Assembly: GCA_039969155.1 (NCBI GenBank) | Contig: JBDVOJ010000105.1 | Location: 1 to 64,000 of the forward strand | Direction of reading: 5' to 3' | Length of the DNA: 64,000 nucleotides | DNA from: GCA-002733465 sp039969155 | GTDB lineage: Bacteria; Pseudomonadota; Gammaproteobacteria; Enterobacterales; Kangiellaceae | Shown: in pieces, positions 55,695 through 64,000 of the stretch | Layout: each line of letters begins with the position of its first letter | Numbering within the stretch: the first letter of the stretch is position 1 | The notes under the pieces: generated by a model | Databases searched by the model: none | Told to the model about the DNA's origin: nothing | Seen by the model: only the letters and a program-made list of their open reading frames with translations | Program-made: the position numbers and the translations under genes

Positions 55695-56615
55695 TTAGTC
55701 TGACTCTGATTTTAAAAAGGCAGTGTGACTAACAACTTTATTTCGGCCTGTTTTTTTAGCATGATACATCGCATCATCTGCCCGTTTTACTAAATCAGTG
55801 AAGCCTTCCTTGCCAATCTTTAGTTGAGCAACGCCTACACTCGCACTTATCGGAATTTCAGCGGGATTTAAAAGTGCGATATCCTTCCTAATTCTTTCCG
55901 CGATATTAGTAGCATTTCTTTCATCGCACTCATCAAAAAAGATTAAGAATTCTTCCCCTCCAAATCGCGCTAAAATATCCTCTTGGCGACATAGTTGTTG
56001 GAGTAGTTCAGCTAACGATTTCAAAACTAAATCGCCAACAACATGACCTTGAGTATCATTGATTTTTTTGAAATGGTCGACGTCTAAAATAAGCACACTC
56101 ACGGGGATCTTCTTACGCATCGCTCGGGCAACTCTGTGATTAGCCATCTCTAACAAATAGTGACGATTGTAAAGGTTGGTGAGCTGATCTCTCATCGCAA
56201 GGTTGATGAGGGCGTCATGCTGTTTTTTTAGAATAATTTGAGTTTTTATTCGGGCAATCAGAATGGCTGGTCGGACAGGCTTAGTCAAAAAATCTACCGC
56301 ACCAAGCATTAAGGCTTTCTCTTCATCTTCTTCTGTTTGCATTGCGGTTACAAAGATAACCGGAATACTAGCAGTCGTTGGTTCGCGTTTTAGTTGTTCG
56401 CAGACATCGTAGCCATTCATGATTGGCATCTCAACATCGAGTAAAATTAAGTCTGGCTTATCCTTCGAGTTTGCAATCCTAAGACATTGCTCTCCTGATG
56501 TTGCGACTTTAATTTGATAATCATCTTTAATATATCCAGCGATCAATTGGATATTGGCTGGTTCATCGTCAACTAGCAGGATACAAGCTTTATCATCAAG
56601 TAGGTTTGTATCCAT
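55695..56615 (-). CDS. REC-GGDEF diguanylate cyclase
   Basis: Response regulator with diguanylate cyclase output, 306 residues. The receiver domain (about 10-125) has the phospho-acceptor Asp in DLILLDVEMPIMNG; the GGDEF domain (about 135-300) has the active GGEEF and, five residues before it, an RxxD I-site (RQED), so c-di-GMP product inhibition is expected. Cytoplasmic. The partner kinase is not in the window. Confidence 0.95.
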   Translation of the reverse strand: MDTNLLDDKACILLVDDEPANIQLIAGYIKDDYQIKVATSGEQCLRIANSKDKPDLILLDVEMPIMNGYDVCEQLKREPTTASIPVIFVTAMQTEEDEEKALMLGAVDFLTKPVRPAILIARIKTQIILKKQHDALINLAMRDQLTNLYNRHYLLEMANHRVARAMRKKIPVSVLILDVDHFKKINDTQGHVVGDLVLKSLAELLQQLCRQEDILARFGGEEFLIFFDECDERNATNIAERIRKDIALLNPAEIPISASVGVAQLKIGKEGFTDLVKRADDAMYHAKKTGRNKVVSHTAFLKSESD

Positions 56616-56772
56616 AAAATGGTCGGTCTCTAAGCTCTCTTTGTATGAAATTTATCGTCTCGGAACGGGTGATGCTTAGCTCTTTCGGGCTTACAGCTAT
56701 GACTAAAAGTGTAGTTTAATTTCTACTAAATTGCGAGGGCTATCAATTAAGATGTATTGCTGAAAGTAGCTG

Positions 56773-58851
56773 CTACCACATTTGCTGAATTTTGCTTTGA
56801 ATATTAGCTATCTGTTTGTATTTTGGTTCGCTTTCCGCCACATGCTGTTGATTTTTAGGATAAAAGCAGGATTCAAGCCGTTGATACACTGAATTGGTTA
56901 AAAATCGACTTTTAGCACCATAAACGTGTTTACTCCCATATTTGGGTTGTTCGGGAACCCAGTATTTAAGTGGTTGGATTAAGTGAAGCGATTGTTTTGC
57001 ACGGGTAATTGCCACATTGAGTAGTCGCCTTTCTTCTTCAATGCCTTTAGGCGACTCTGTAGCGTATTCATTAGGAAAATTACCGTCAGCCACATTCAAA
57101 ATGAATACATTTCTCCATTCTTGTCCCTTTGCACTATGAATGGTAGAAAGTATTAAAAAATCTTCATCCTTGTGTGCCTCACTATTCAAATCACCACTTG
57201 CAATTGGAGGCTCCAAAGTTAGCTCACTGATAAATTTTTCACGGCTATGATACTGTTGAGCGATATTAGTCAGTTGTTCTAGATCACCTGTGCGAACATA
57301 GGCATCGTCATAGATTTCTTCCAAAAGAGGTCGGTAGAAATTATTGACGAACTCCATCTCTGAAGGCCATTTTTCGTGTTGAGATTGAGACTCTATTAAA
57401 ATCGAAACTAAGTTAAACCAATATTCATTAGCTGCTGTTGGTACGCTGAAGCCTCTTAAACACTTAAATTGATGTTCATTCAATTGTAAGAAATCGATCG
57501 CCTTTTTGGCAATGTTTGGTCCGATACCAGGTAAGAGTTTAAGTACTCTAAATGCTGAAATTTGATGCTTGGGATTATCGATCCACTTGATGATAGACAG
57601 TAGATCTTTTACATGCGAAGCCTCTAAGAACTTTAATCCCCCATACTTGACGAATGGTATATCGTGACGCATCAATTCAACCTCTAAACGGTCACTATGA
57701 TGGCCACTACGAAACAACACTGCTTGTTGTTTTAAATCTATCCCATTTTCTCTTTCTGATAATACCGTTTCCACAATGTATTTTGCTTGTTGTACATCGT
57801 CCTCAACGGTAACGATTTTTGGTTTATCTCTTGTCGATGTATGCTTCTTAATTTGATGTGAAACTAGTTTTTTGTCATACCCTATTTTACTTTGAGAAAG
57901 TAGCTCATTAGCCAAGTCTAGAATAGGTTGAGTTGAGCGATAATTAATTTTTAACGAGATGACTTTTGCCGCTGGAGAGAACTGGTGCGGGAAATTTAAA
58001 ATGTTTTCTATTTCTGCACTTCTAAAGCTATAGATTGATTGAGCGTCATCGCCTACAACTGTTAACCCGTTACCATCTGGAAAGAGTCTGGCTAAAATTC
58101 CAGCTTGTAATAGATTAGTGTCTTGATATTCATCAACCAAAACATGATCAAAATTTTGGCGGATTAATTTTGCAATCTCGGGTTCATCAACCATGTAAAA
58201 CCAATAGAGTAGAAGGTCATCATAATCTAGGGACAATTGTTCTAATTTTTTCTGTGAATATAGTTTAAAAAGGCTGGTAAGTTCATTCTCCCATTCTTCA
58301 CACCATGGAAAGTCTTGTTTCAAGACCTCAGAAATTTTTAATTGAGAGTTGACGCATCGAGAATAAATATTTAAGCATGTAGATTTTTTAGGGAATCGTT
58401 TATCTCTACTAGTTAATCTTAGTTCGTGTCTAAGTACATCAATAAAATCGGCAGAATCGTTTCGGTCAATAATAGTGAAATTTGGATCGATGCCCATGGT
58501 TTGGCCATAGCGTCTCAATAAACGATTAGCGATGGAATGAAAGGTTCCCATCCAAGATAGGTTAAAATTAGCGACTGGTTTTCCATTGGTTTTTTGAGTT
58601 TCAATGACAATTTTTTTTGTTCTGTCACTTAATTCTGTTGCGGCTCTTCGAGAAAAAGTCATCAATAGAATTCGTTCAGGATCTACCTTATTTAAAAGTA
58701 AATGCGCAGCTCGATGAGCAAGAGTATTGGTTTTTCCTGTACCTGCCCCAGCAATTATTAAAAGCGGTGAGCTAACGAAATTAGTGAATTTATCAAAGTT
58801 TCCGAAATTAACTGCCTGTTGTTGCTCTCGATTTAAAGTAATAGATTTCAT
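56773..58851 (-). CDS. UvrD/Rep-type ATP-dependent DNA helicase
   Basis: Superfamily I 3'-5' helicase, 692 residues. Walker A AGAGTGKT (34-41), motif II VDEYQDTN, motif III GDDAQSIYSFR, motif V/VI STIHSAKGQEWRNVF and VAITRAKQSLHLI are present. Belongs to the UvrD/PcrA group but short at the C-terminus. Just 15 bases downstream of the integrase-like gene on the same strand, so probably one transcript. Confidence 0.92.
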   Translation of the reverse strand: MKSITLNREQQQAVNFGNFDKFTNFVSSPLLIIAGAGTGKTNTLAHRAAHLLLNKVDPERILLMTFSRRAATELSDRTKKIVIETQKTNGKPVANFNLSWMGTFHSIANRLLRRYGQTMGIDPNFTIIDRNDSADFIDVLRHELRLTSRDKRFPKKSTCLNIYSRCVNSQLKISEVLKQDFPWCEEWENELTSLFKLYSQKKLEQLSLDYDDLLLYWFYMVDEPEIAKLIRQNFDHVLVDEYQDTNLLQAGILARLFPDGNGLTVVGDDAQSIYSFRSAEIENILNFPHQFSPAAKVISLKINYRSTQPILDLANELLSQSKIGYDKKLVSHQIKKHTSTRDKPKIVTVEDDVQQAKYIVETVLSERENGIDLKQQAVLFRSGHHSDRLEVELMRHDIPFVKYGGLKFLEASHVKDLLSIIKWIDNPKHQISAFRVLKLLPGIGPNIAKKAIDFLQLNEHQFKCLRGFSVPTAANEYWFNLVSILIESQSQHEKWPSEMEFVNNFYRPLLEEIYDDAYVRTGDLEQLTNIAQQYHSREKFISELTLEPPIASGDLNSEAHKDEDFLILSTIHSAKGQEWRNVFILNVADGNFPNEYATESPKGIEEERRLLNVAITRAKQSLHLIQPLKYWVPEQPKYGSKHVYGAKSRFLTNSVYQRLESCFYPKNQQHVAESEPKYKQIANIQSKIQQMW

Positions 58852-58866
58852 AATAGGGCAGCAGAG

Positions 58867-59931
58867 TTAAGCTGCGCCTAAGTTAAAAAAATCTTCTTGT
58901 AAGTTAGGCCTTGACTCTACGTGGTTGAAAAAGGAGTCGGCTGTTCGAGTAGTAAGAAGTTTATTGGTTGAAGTAGTAGCCTTAGTAAAAGCAAATAAAG
59001 ATGGCTTAGCTATTGACTTAGTTGCTGTTTTTAATTTTTTTGACTTTTTCTTTAAAGTGGCAATTGTCGTGTTATTCGTATTTGATGGTTTATTTAACAT
59101 GCTAAATAAGTTAGTCCGATTTAATATTACCTTAATTTCACTTTTTAAAATTGCAAGTTGTGATTCGGGACTAATTTGCTGTTGTATTTTCAAACTTGAA
59201 AGTTTTTTTATATCTGACAAGATGAAAAGTAAACTAGTATGCTCCTTAAATAGTCCAATTTGAGTCGGTTTACCTCCACTTGAAGGAGTAAACAAGTGTT
59301 TATCTAATTGCCGTTTGAGCTGCTTATTTAACTGATTGGCTCGCATTTTTTGAATTCTCAAGTCTAACTGAAGTGATAGCGGGATCACGGCTTTAAACTT
59401 TATCGAGTTATTTTTATCGAAAACACTTAATGTGCCTGATTTCAAATCTATATCAGAAACTTTTAATTTTGCTACCTGACTGAATCGCAATTGACAGTGG
59501 TAAGCAAGCTTTGCCATCAGTTGGCTTGGGCCACTCAAGTTTTGAATGATAGTCTGACAAACTGAGGCTGAAAAGCGATCTGAAAATCCTCGACGGGTTT
59601 TGCTTTTTACAAATTGCTTGAGCTGAAGATCCGTTTTGACAAACTCTCGATAAAAAGAGTGGATGGCACTTAAGGCTAATTGTTGGGTGCTATTAGATAC
59701 ATATTGTTCAATCGCTAGAGCGGAAAGGTAGGTTTCAACATCATGCTGATTTAGGTCGCTTGGGTGGGCTCCGTTATGAAAACGCATTAATTTCAAAACC
59801 CATATCAAGCTCTGATGAGCGACATGCTGTGATACTCCATTGTGTTTAGCAAAGGTTAAGTACTGCTTAATCAATTGCTGTTCTATCATTTGAGGAGAGT
59901 TTTGTTCGATTAAAGTATTTAATTGAAGCAT
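58867..59931 (-). CDS. integron-integrase-like protein lacking the catalytic C-terminus
   Basis: 354 residues. The first ~220 match tyrosine recombinases of the integron-integrase type: FHNGAHPSDLNQHDVETYL, a SAM-like core-binding domain, and the first catalytic Arg in HCQLRFSQVAKLKVSDIDL (about 149). A FTPSSGGK segment like the IntI FPS motif follows. After that the expected HxLR and GHxxxxTT-Y segments with the Tyr nucleophile are absent; instead there is a Lys/Ser/Thr-rich tail. So it is degenerate or repurposed. Cotranscribed with the helicase gene. Confidence 0.75.
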   Translation of the reverse strand: MLQLNTLIEQNSPQMIEQQLIKQYLTFAKHNGVSQHVAHQSLIWVLKLMRFHNGAHPSDLNQHDVETYLSALAIEQYVSNSTQQLALSAIHSFYREFVKTDLQLKQFVKSKTRRGFSDRFSASVCQTIIQNLSGPSQLMAKLAYHCQLRFSQVAKLKVSDIDLKSGTLSVFDKNNSIKFKAVIPLSLQLDLRIQKMRANQLNKQLKRQLDKHLFTPSSGGKPTQIGLFKEHTSLLFILSDIKKLSSLKIQQQISPESQLAILKSEIKVILNRTNLFSMLNKPSNTNNTTIATLKKKSKKLKTATKSIAKPSLFAFTKATTSTNKLLTTRTADSFFNHVESRPNLQEDFFNLGAA

Positions 59932-59964
59932 TGGCAGTACCCAGCTAATAAACTATTTGTATAA

Positions 59965-59993
59965 ATACTACTTGTGCAAGTAGCTTCTGTCAA
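59965..59993 (-). promoter_or_regulatory. promoter with embedded operator for the integrase-like/helicase genes
   Basis: On the minus strand TTGACA (59993-59988), a 17-base spacer and TAGTAT (59970-59965) form a strong promoter. The spacer and -10 edge hold a palindrome CTACTTG-CA-CAAGTAG (59968-59983), well placed for a repressor. Confidence 0.65.
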
Positions 59994-60060
59994 ATGTTTT
60001 AATTTTCGGCTTGGTTAGGGGCTGCTAGGTTGAGTTGCTGCGAAATACTGAAAGCTGGCT

Positions 60061-60161
60061 TGTGAGAGATTGTCTATATCGGTTGTGAGATATTTCCTAA
60101 TAGAGCGCCCAATATTCACCATTTGTTGTTAGGTCTTTTCGCTTTAATGTTTTGTTGTGAG
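60061..60161. promoter_or_regulatory. Gac/UvrY-type half-sites upstream of the small RNA
   Basis: TGTGAG occurs at 60061-60066, 60084-60089 and 60156-60161. The first, TGTGAGAGAT, equals the first half of the UvrY/GacA recognition sequence. It lies about 160 bases before the small-RNA start, as do known upstream sites of csrB and rsmZ. Confidence 0.45.
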
Positions 60162-60224
60162 CGAATAAGTGTTTGAAAAATCGAGTGATATTCTAAATCA
60201 GGATAGATTGGCTATAATTTTGGT

Positions 60225-60425
60225 CGATGATAGCTAATAAAGTAGGGTTGTAATAAATTGTGTCGAAAGTATTCTATCAATCAAGCGACAAGGATGACGC
60301 TGGAATGAAAGGAGCAACGAGATAGGATTCTCGTATCAAGGAATCGATAAATAAGGAAATAGCAGGGAGCAAATTTTTCATTGGATGAAAAAACGGATAC
60401 GGGCGATTTTATCGCCCTTTCTTTT
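60225..60425 (+). ncRNA. CsrB/RsmZ-type CsrA-sequestering small RNA
   Basis: No open frame. TATAAT (60213-60218) can start a transcript near 60225; a strong terminator ends it near 60425. Nine GGA motifs lie in 60292-60397 (positions 60292, 60302, 60311, 60325, 60340, 60355, 60366, 60383, 60395). Several are in loops: AGCG/CGCT stem with AGGA loop (60284-60301), CGAGA/TCTCG stem with TAGGAT loop (60318-60333), TATC/GATA stem (60334-60349), and a TTTTTCA/TGAAAAA stem with TTGGA loop (60374-60392). This is the hallmark of RNAs that bind and titrate CsrA/RsmA. No csrA gene is in the window. Confidence 0.85.
60401..60425 (+). terminator. terminator of the CsrB-like RNA
   Basis: GGGCGAT (60401-60407) pairs with ATCGCCC (60411-60417) around TTT, then TTTCTTTT. 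It reads plus-strand, opposite to priA, so it belongs to the small RNA. Confidence 0.9.
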
Positions 60426-60443
60426 GCCTGCTAAAAAAGTTTT

Positions 60444-62708
60444 CTAATCACCTATAGGGTCGACTTCCATTCGCCATTTCACGCGGTTTGCTGATTTTAA
60501 TTTATCAATTGCAGGCAGGCTTCGATCTAATAACTGATGAAGGTGTATCCGAGTATTTGATTCCAAATATAATTGATAACGGTACTTTCCCGCTTTTTTG
60601 GTATACACCGCAGGTGCAGGTCCCAGCAGCACAACCTCAAACTCGGGATGACAATTTAGGGCTTGCTTAACTTCTTGCAAAAACTGTTTTACTGCTCCAA
60701 GCTGACTTGCTTCGGCTTGAAACAGAGCGCTAAAACTAGCGGGCGGTAAGTTGGCTTCCTCTCGCTCAGCTAATGCACTCTTCGCAAAGGTGGCATAACC
60801 GCTTTGAATAACTTGCTTTAACATTGGGTGCTCGCTCAGATGGGTTTGAATGACCACTTCACCTGCCTTATCAGCTCTACCTGTTCTTCCTGAGACTTGA
60901 GTAATAAGTTGTGCCGCGTATTCAGGAGCCCGAAAGTCACTACTGTAGAGTGCGCCATCCATATCGACCATTCCAACTAAGGTAACATCTGGGAAATGGT
61001 GACCTTTAGCCAGCATTTGAGTGCCGATCAATATATCAACCTGCCCTGTTTTTATTTCGCTTATAAAGTCACTCATTGCTTGCTTTTTGCGAGTGGTATC
61101 GCGGTCTATTCGTCGCACTCTCGCTTGGGGAAATAACAGTTGAATACTCTCTTCTAGCCGCTCAGTTCCCAACCCAACAGGGATCATTTCCTCGGTTAAA
61201 CAGTCAGGACAATGATCGGGGGCTTTGCGACTTGAACCACAATGATGACATTGTAAGTTTGCGCTATGTTGGCTATGTCCGTGATAAGTAAAGTGTGTAT
61301 CACAACGCTTACATTGACTACTCCAGCCGCAATGATGACACAGTAAGACAGGGGCGTAGCCTCGCCTATTTAAGAACAGTAAAACTTGCCCTTGTTGTTT
61401 TAGGTGGTGAGAGATACTTTCAATCAGAGCAAAGGAAAGACCGTGTTTCATCGGTTGATTTTTCAAGTCAATTACTTTGAACTTGATTGGTTGGGAGGTC
61501 ATGGCTTTTTGGTCAAGCTTCAATTGACCAATTTTGCCTTTTTTGACATTCATTAAGGTATCGACCGAGGGAGAGGCGCTGCCCAGTAATATTGGAAATT
61601 TTTCTTGAGATCCTCTTACCATGGCTATGTCTCGAGCAGAATACCTAAGCCCTTGCTGTTGTTTAAACGAAGAGTCATGTTCTTCATCAATAATGATGAT
61701 CCCAGGATCTTTTAACGGAACAAATAAAGCGGAACGAGTACCAATAATAATTCGACTTATCCCTGCTTTCGCTTTAAGCCATACTTGAAGACGCTGCTGC
61801 TCGCTCATAGCAGAGTGAAGCATTTCTATTGGAGTATTAAAGCGTTGCTGAAAGCGTCTTACTGTTTGTGGCGTTAGGCCTATTTCTGGGACTAAAATTA
61901 AAGCTTGCTTTCCTTGTTCTACAACTTTTTGAATTATCCTTAAATACACCTCAGTTTTTCCGCTTGCGGTCACACCAAAAAGCAACCAACTCTTGAAAGC
62001 CGATAAGGAGTTGCAGACTTCACTTATGGCATTAAGTTGCTGCGGATTTAAAGTTAATTGTTCTGGAGTTTTAGTTGATATAGTTTCAGGTTCCTGTGAA
62101 CTCTGAAAATCTTGAACGACCCACTTTTTTCCCGCGAGAGCCTGCAGTGTTGCTCTATTAATGCCGAAACTTGAAAGCCCATTGTTAGCAATCCCTCCGT
62201 TGCTATCATTAAGCTCGAGTATTTTCAAAGCCTGCTGTTGTTTGATCGCATTTTTGGCTATCAGGCTATTTTTAATCGCTTCATGCCCCAAAGGTGTAAG
62301 TTGCCAACGGCTTTCGCGAGCAATTTTGCACTCTTCTCCTTTAAGAAGTAGGTTTGGCAAAACCGTCTGCCAAACCTCTCCGATCGGTGCATGGTAATAT
62401 TTTTGCATCCAATTAGCTAAAGCGATTAACCTCTGGTCAATAAGAGGATGCTCATCGATAACACGTTCAATTGGTTTAATTTTGTTCGGATCAAAAGTCG
62501 CTTGCTGGCTTATGGAAAGGACGATCCCAACCTTAATTCTACCTGCGAACTTGACTTCAACTCGCATCCCGACTTTGGGAGAAATTCTCGAGCCTCGTTC
62601 TATTTTGTACTCAAATACTCTTCGCACTGGCACTGCTATTGCCACACTGATAAACCTAGTTTGCGTGAGCGGAGTTTCAGCAGTATGAGTCGATTGGGAA
62701 TAGTTCAA
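60444..62708 (-). CDS. priA: primosomal replication restart helicase PriA
   Basis: 3'-5' superfamily II helicase that restarts stalled replication forks. About 754 residues. Walker A GVTASGKTEVY (about 240), Walker B IIIDEEHDSSF, a zinc-binding region with paired Cys (CHHCGWSSQCKRC, CHHCGSSRKAPDHCPDC) and the helicase motif QVSGRTGRADK are seen. The nominal TTG start at 62708 has no good ribosome site; the family's usual start would be near ISVAIAVPVRRVFEY (residues 20-34), so the true start is uncertain. Confidence 0.95.
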   Translation of the reverse strand: MNYSQSTHTAETPLTQTRFISVAIAVPVRRVFEYKIERGSRISPKVGMRVEVKFAGRIKVGIVLSISQQATFDPNKIKPIERVIDEHPLIDQRLIALANWMQKYYHAPIGEVWQTVLPNLLLKGEECKIARESRWQLTPLGHEAIKNSLIAKNAIKQQQALKILELNDSNGGIANNGLSSFGINRATLQALAGKKWVVQDFQSSQEPETISTKTPEQLTLNPQQLNAISEVCNSLSAFKSWLLFGVTASGKTEVYLRIIQKVVEQGKQALILVPEIGLTPQTVRRFQQRFNTPIEMLHSAMSEQQRLQVWLKAKAGISRIIIGTRSALFVPLKDPGIIIIDEEHDSSFKQQQGLRYSARDIAMVRGSQEKFPILLGSASPSVDTLMNVKKGKIGQLKLDQKAMTSQPIKFKVIDLKNQPMKHGLSFALIESISHHLKQQGQVLLFLNRRGYAPVLLCHHCGWSSQCKRCDTHFTYHGHSQHSANLQCHHCGSSRKAPDHCPDCLTEEMIPVGLGTERLEESIQLLFPQARVRRIDRDTTRKKQAMSDFISEIKTGQVDILIGTQMLAKGHHFPDVTLVGMVDMDGALYSSDFRAPEYAAQLITQVSGRTGRADKAGEVVIQTHLSEHPMLKQVIQSGYATFAKSALAEREEANLPPASFSALFQAEASQLGAVKQFLQEVKQALNCHPEFEVVLLGPAPAVYTKKAGKYRYQLYLESNTRIHLHQLLDRSLPAIDKLKSANRVKWRMEVDPIGD

Positions 62709-62842
62709 TGCAAAGTTTGCTTGTGGAGGTTAAAAAGCTATTTTGTACCATGCTAGCTCTGAGCACAAGTATCAAAAAAGCTATTTAGAGAAGACTAGGC
62801 CCCAGCTATCACTGCGGCCTGATTGTTGAATAGAAGAAGGAG

Positions 62843-63436
62843 TTACTTGGCGGTTAGAGTTTGTAACAGCTGTTTAAATTTAACTCTCTTCTTATAGCCT
62901 TCGAAGAAATACTTATGTACAACTTCAGCATTTTTATTAACCACGATAACTCCTGGATATGGAATTCCGTAGTGTCTATCGCCCTCAGAGTATTCAGCAT
63001 TAACTACTTTCAGCGCTTTAAATGACTCCACATTTTGATCGGAAAGCAAAGAGTAGTTGAGTTTATTGCTTTGCGAAAAGATCCTTAGAATTTCTGGTGA
63101 ATCGTAGGAGATGGCGGTAATGCCGTATCCAGCTTGTTTAAAAGCCTCGGCTTCGGCATTTAACTCCAATAAATGGCGTTTGCAAAAGGGGCACCAGTCT
63201 GCTGACCTAAATAGCACGATAATAGCACCCTCAGATCCCAGTATATTACTTAAGTCTTGTTTGTCAGAAAACTGGTCAAGTAAATTTAGATCCGCTACTT
63301 TTGAGCCTATTTGAGGACCTGCTTCGATTGATTTCATTTCGGCATTGGCAATACTTGAAATAAGAGTGAGACTTGCAATAACAGCAAATTGTGATGCGAT
63401 TCGTCTCAAGTTGGTAAACACTTTTATCATTATCAT
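62843..63436 (-). CDS. exported AhpC/TSA-family peroxiredoxin-like protein
   Basis: 197 residues with a signal peptide (about 1-32), so periplasmic. Thioredoxin-fold domain with a redox CPFC motif (82-85) in SADWCPFCKRH; the pattern is of the AhpC/TSA group, redoxin subtype. May reduce peroxides or act as a thiol oxidoreductase. AGGA is upstream of the ATG; a second ATG lies two codons on. Divergent from malic enzyme. Confidence 0.85.
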   Translation of the reverse strand: MIMIKVFTNLRRIASQFAVIASLTLISSIANAEMKSIEAGPQIGSKVADLNLLDQFSDKQDLSNILGSEGAIIVLFRSADWCPFCKRHLLELNAEAEAFKQAGYGITAISYDSPEILRIFSQSNKLNYSLLSDQNVESFKALKVVNAEYSEGDRHYGIPYPGVIVVNKNAEVVHKYFFEGYKKRVKFKQLLQTLTAK

Positions 63437-63688
63437 AAGTTGTTGGATCCTAGTTCCTGATTGAGTTATTTGTAGTCGTTATGGTTTTCTTAATAGAGTG
63501 GCTAAAGGTAACTAACCATCGTCTGAACCAAAGGTTACATAAATTCGTTGATATTTGTTACGACCATAGATCTTAACTGGATAATGGTCCGGTGCTGGTA
63601 GTACCAGAATTAGGCCTTGCGGCACTGTATCAACATCGATTGATAGACTACAATGAATTGAATACAGAAATAAAATAAGAAGCTTAAA

Positions 63689-64000
63689 ATGACAGAGTCA
63701 AAAAATCAGCGACGTCCGCTTTACTTAAGATATGCAGGTCCGATACTTCTTGAGACCTCTCTTTTGAATAAAGGCAATGCTTTTACCGAAAGAGAAAGAA
63801 GAGAATTTAACTTAGAAGGTTTGTTACCTCATGCGATAGAAACGATTGAGGAGCAAACCAATCGAGCTTATCAACAATACTCTCAGTTTGAAGAAGATTT
63901 AGATAAACATATCTATTTGAGAAACATTCAAGACACTAACGAAACACTTTACTACAGCTTGATTACCAATCATTTAGAAGAAATGATGCCAATTATTTAT
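63689..64000 (+). CDS. maeA: NAD-dependent malic enzyme, N-terminal part
   Basis: Runs off the window after 104 codons. The N-terminus (TESKNQRRPLYLRYAGPILLE) and the malic-enzyme domain start LLPHAIETIEEQTNRAYQQY and DKHIYLRNIQDTNETL match NAD-type malic enzyme (MaeA/SfcA), which decarboxylates malate to pyruvate. ATG 63689 is chosen as the first in-frame start. Confidence 0.92.
   Translation, partial: MTESKNQRRPLYLRYAGPILLETSLLNKGNAFTERERREFNLEGLLPHAIETIEEQTNRAYQQYSQFEEDLDKHIYLRNIQDTNETLYYSLITNHLEEMMPIIY

Noticed and set aside
60100..60140. attC-like core sites (GCCCAAT and GTTAGGT) beside the integrase-like gene
   Set aside because: The two motifs are only about 25 bases apart, lack the long paired arms of a real attC site, and no cassette-like genes follow, so an integron array cannot be claimed.
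59932..60443. a short coding gene in the 512-base gap
   Set aside because: All frames are interrupted by stops; the GGA-hairpin RNA explains the terminator and structure better.

Overview
The window reads as chromosome of a marine-type gammaproteobacterium. The clustered orders gmk-rpoZ-spoT-ridA-trmH and coxBA-ctaG-coxC-surf1-ctaA-ctaB-sco, the low GC, and the protein families present suggest something near the Kangiellaceae or other Oceanospirillales-like lineages. That placement is inference. No rRNA, tRNA or CRISPR array was seen. Coding density is high, and the only gene-free stretch over 300 bases (59932-60443) holds a small RNA and promoters.

Layout. 1-4.1 kb: a sirtuin lacking zinc cysteines, a small secreted basic protein, then what looks like the wreck of a denitrification region. 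It holds a nosL without a normal start codon, a nosY fragment broken by a frameshift, and a norD that has lost its N-terminus, the last two joined head to head near base 2400. 4.1-6.7 kb: a small exported protein, a tandem universal stress protein under a perfect FNR-type site, and an exported metallo-beta-lactamase-fold hydrolase. 6.8-17.7 kb: an eight-gene envelope-stress cluster (DUF2170/YjfI, PspA, small basic protein, NfeD-like protein, flotillin, a 1762-residue AAA ATPase, a PHA-granule-system-like protein, a zinc-ribbon protein) behind two copies of a 13-base palindrome. 17.8-24.5 kb: transaldolase, two exported or cytoplasmic hydrolases, a prolyl oligopeptidase and an exported VWA protein.

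24.7-31.8 kb: housekeeping genes for RNA processing and stringent response (rph, yicC, gmk, rpoZ, spoT, ridA, trmH) and a rhodanese-like/methyltransferase fusion. 32-37 kb: a cyclase-FHA protein paired with a ParA-type ATPase, a histone H1-like Lys/Ala-rich protein, a DUF3530 protein, and an ECF sigma factor overlapping a probable anti-sigma factor. 37.3-46.1 kb: the complete aa3-type cytochrome c oxidase with its heme A, copper and assembly factors. 46.3-53 kb: an EnvZ-type kinase without an adjacent ompR, plsB, and the decarboxylase/acyl-CoA ligase pair of exosortase A systems. 53.4-58.9 kb: glnS, a LysE-family exporter, a REC-GGDEF protein and a UvrD-type helicase. 58.9-64 kb: an integron-integrase-like protein that has lost its catalytic C-terminus, a CsrB/RsmZ-type small RNA, priA, a peroxiredoxin-like protein and the start of malic enzyme.

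The most notable items are the CsrB/RsmZ-like RNA at about 60225-60425 (nine GGA motifs, several in hairpin loops, a strong terminator, Gac-type half-sites upstream), the PspA-flotillin-giant ATPase cluster with its twin operators, and the decaying denitrification remnants.
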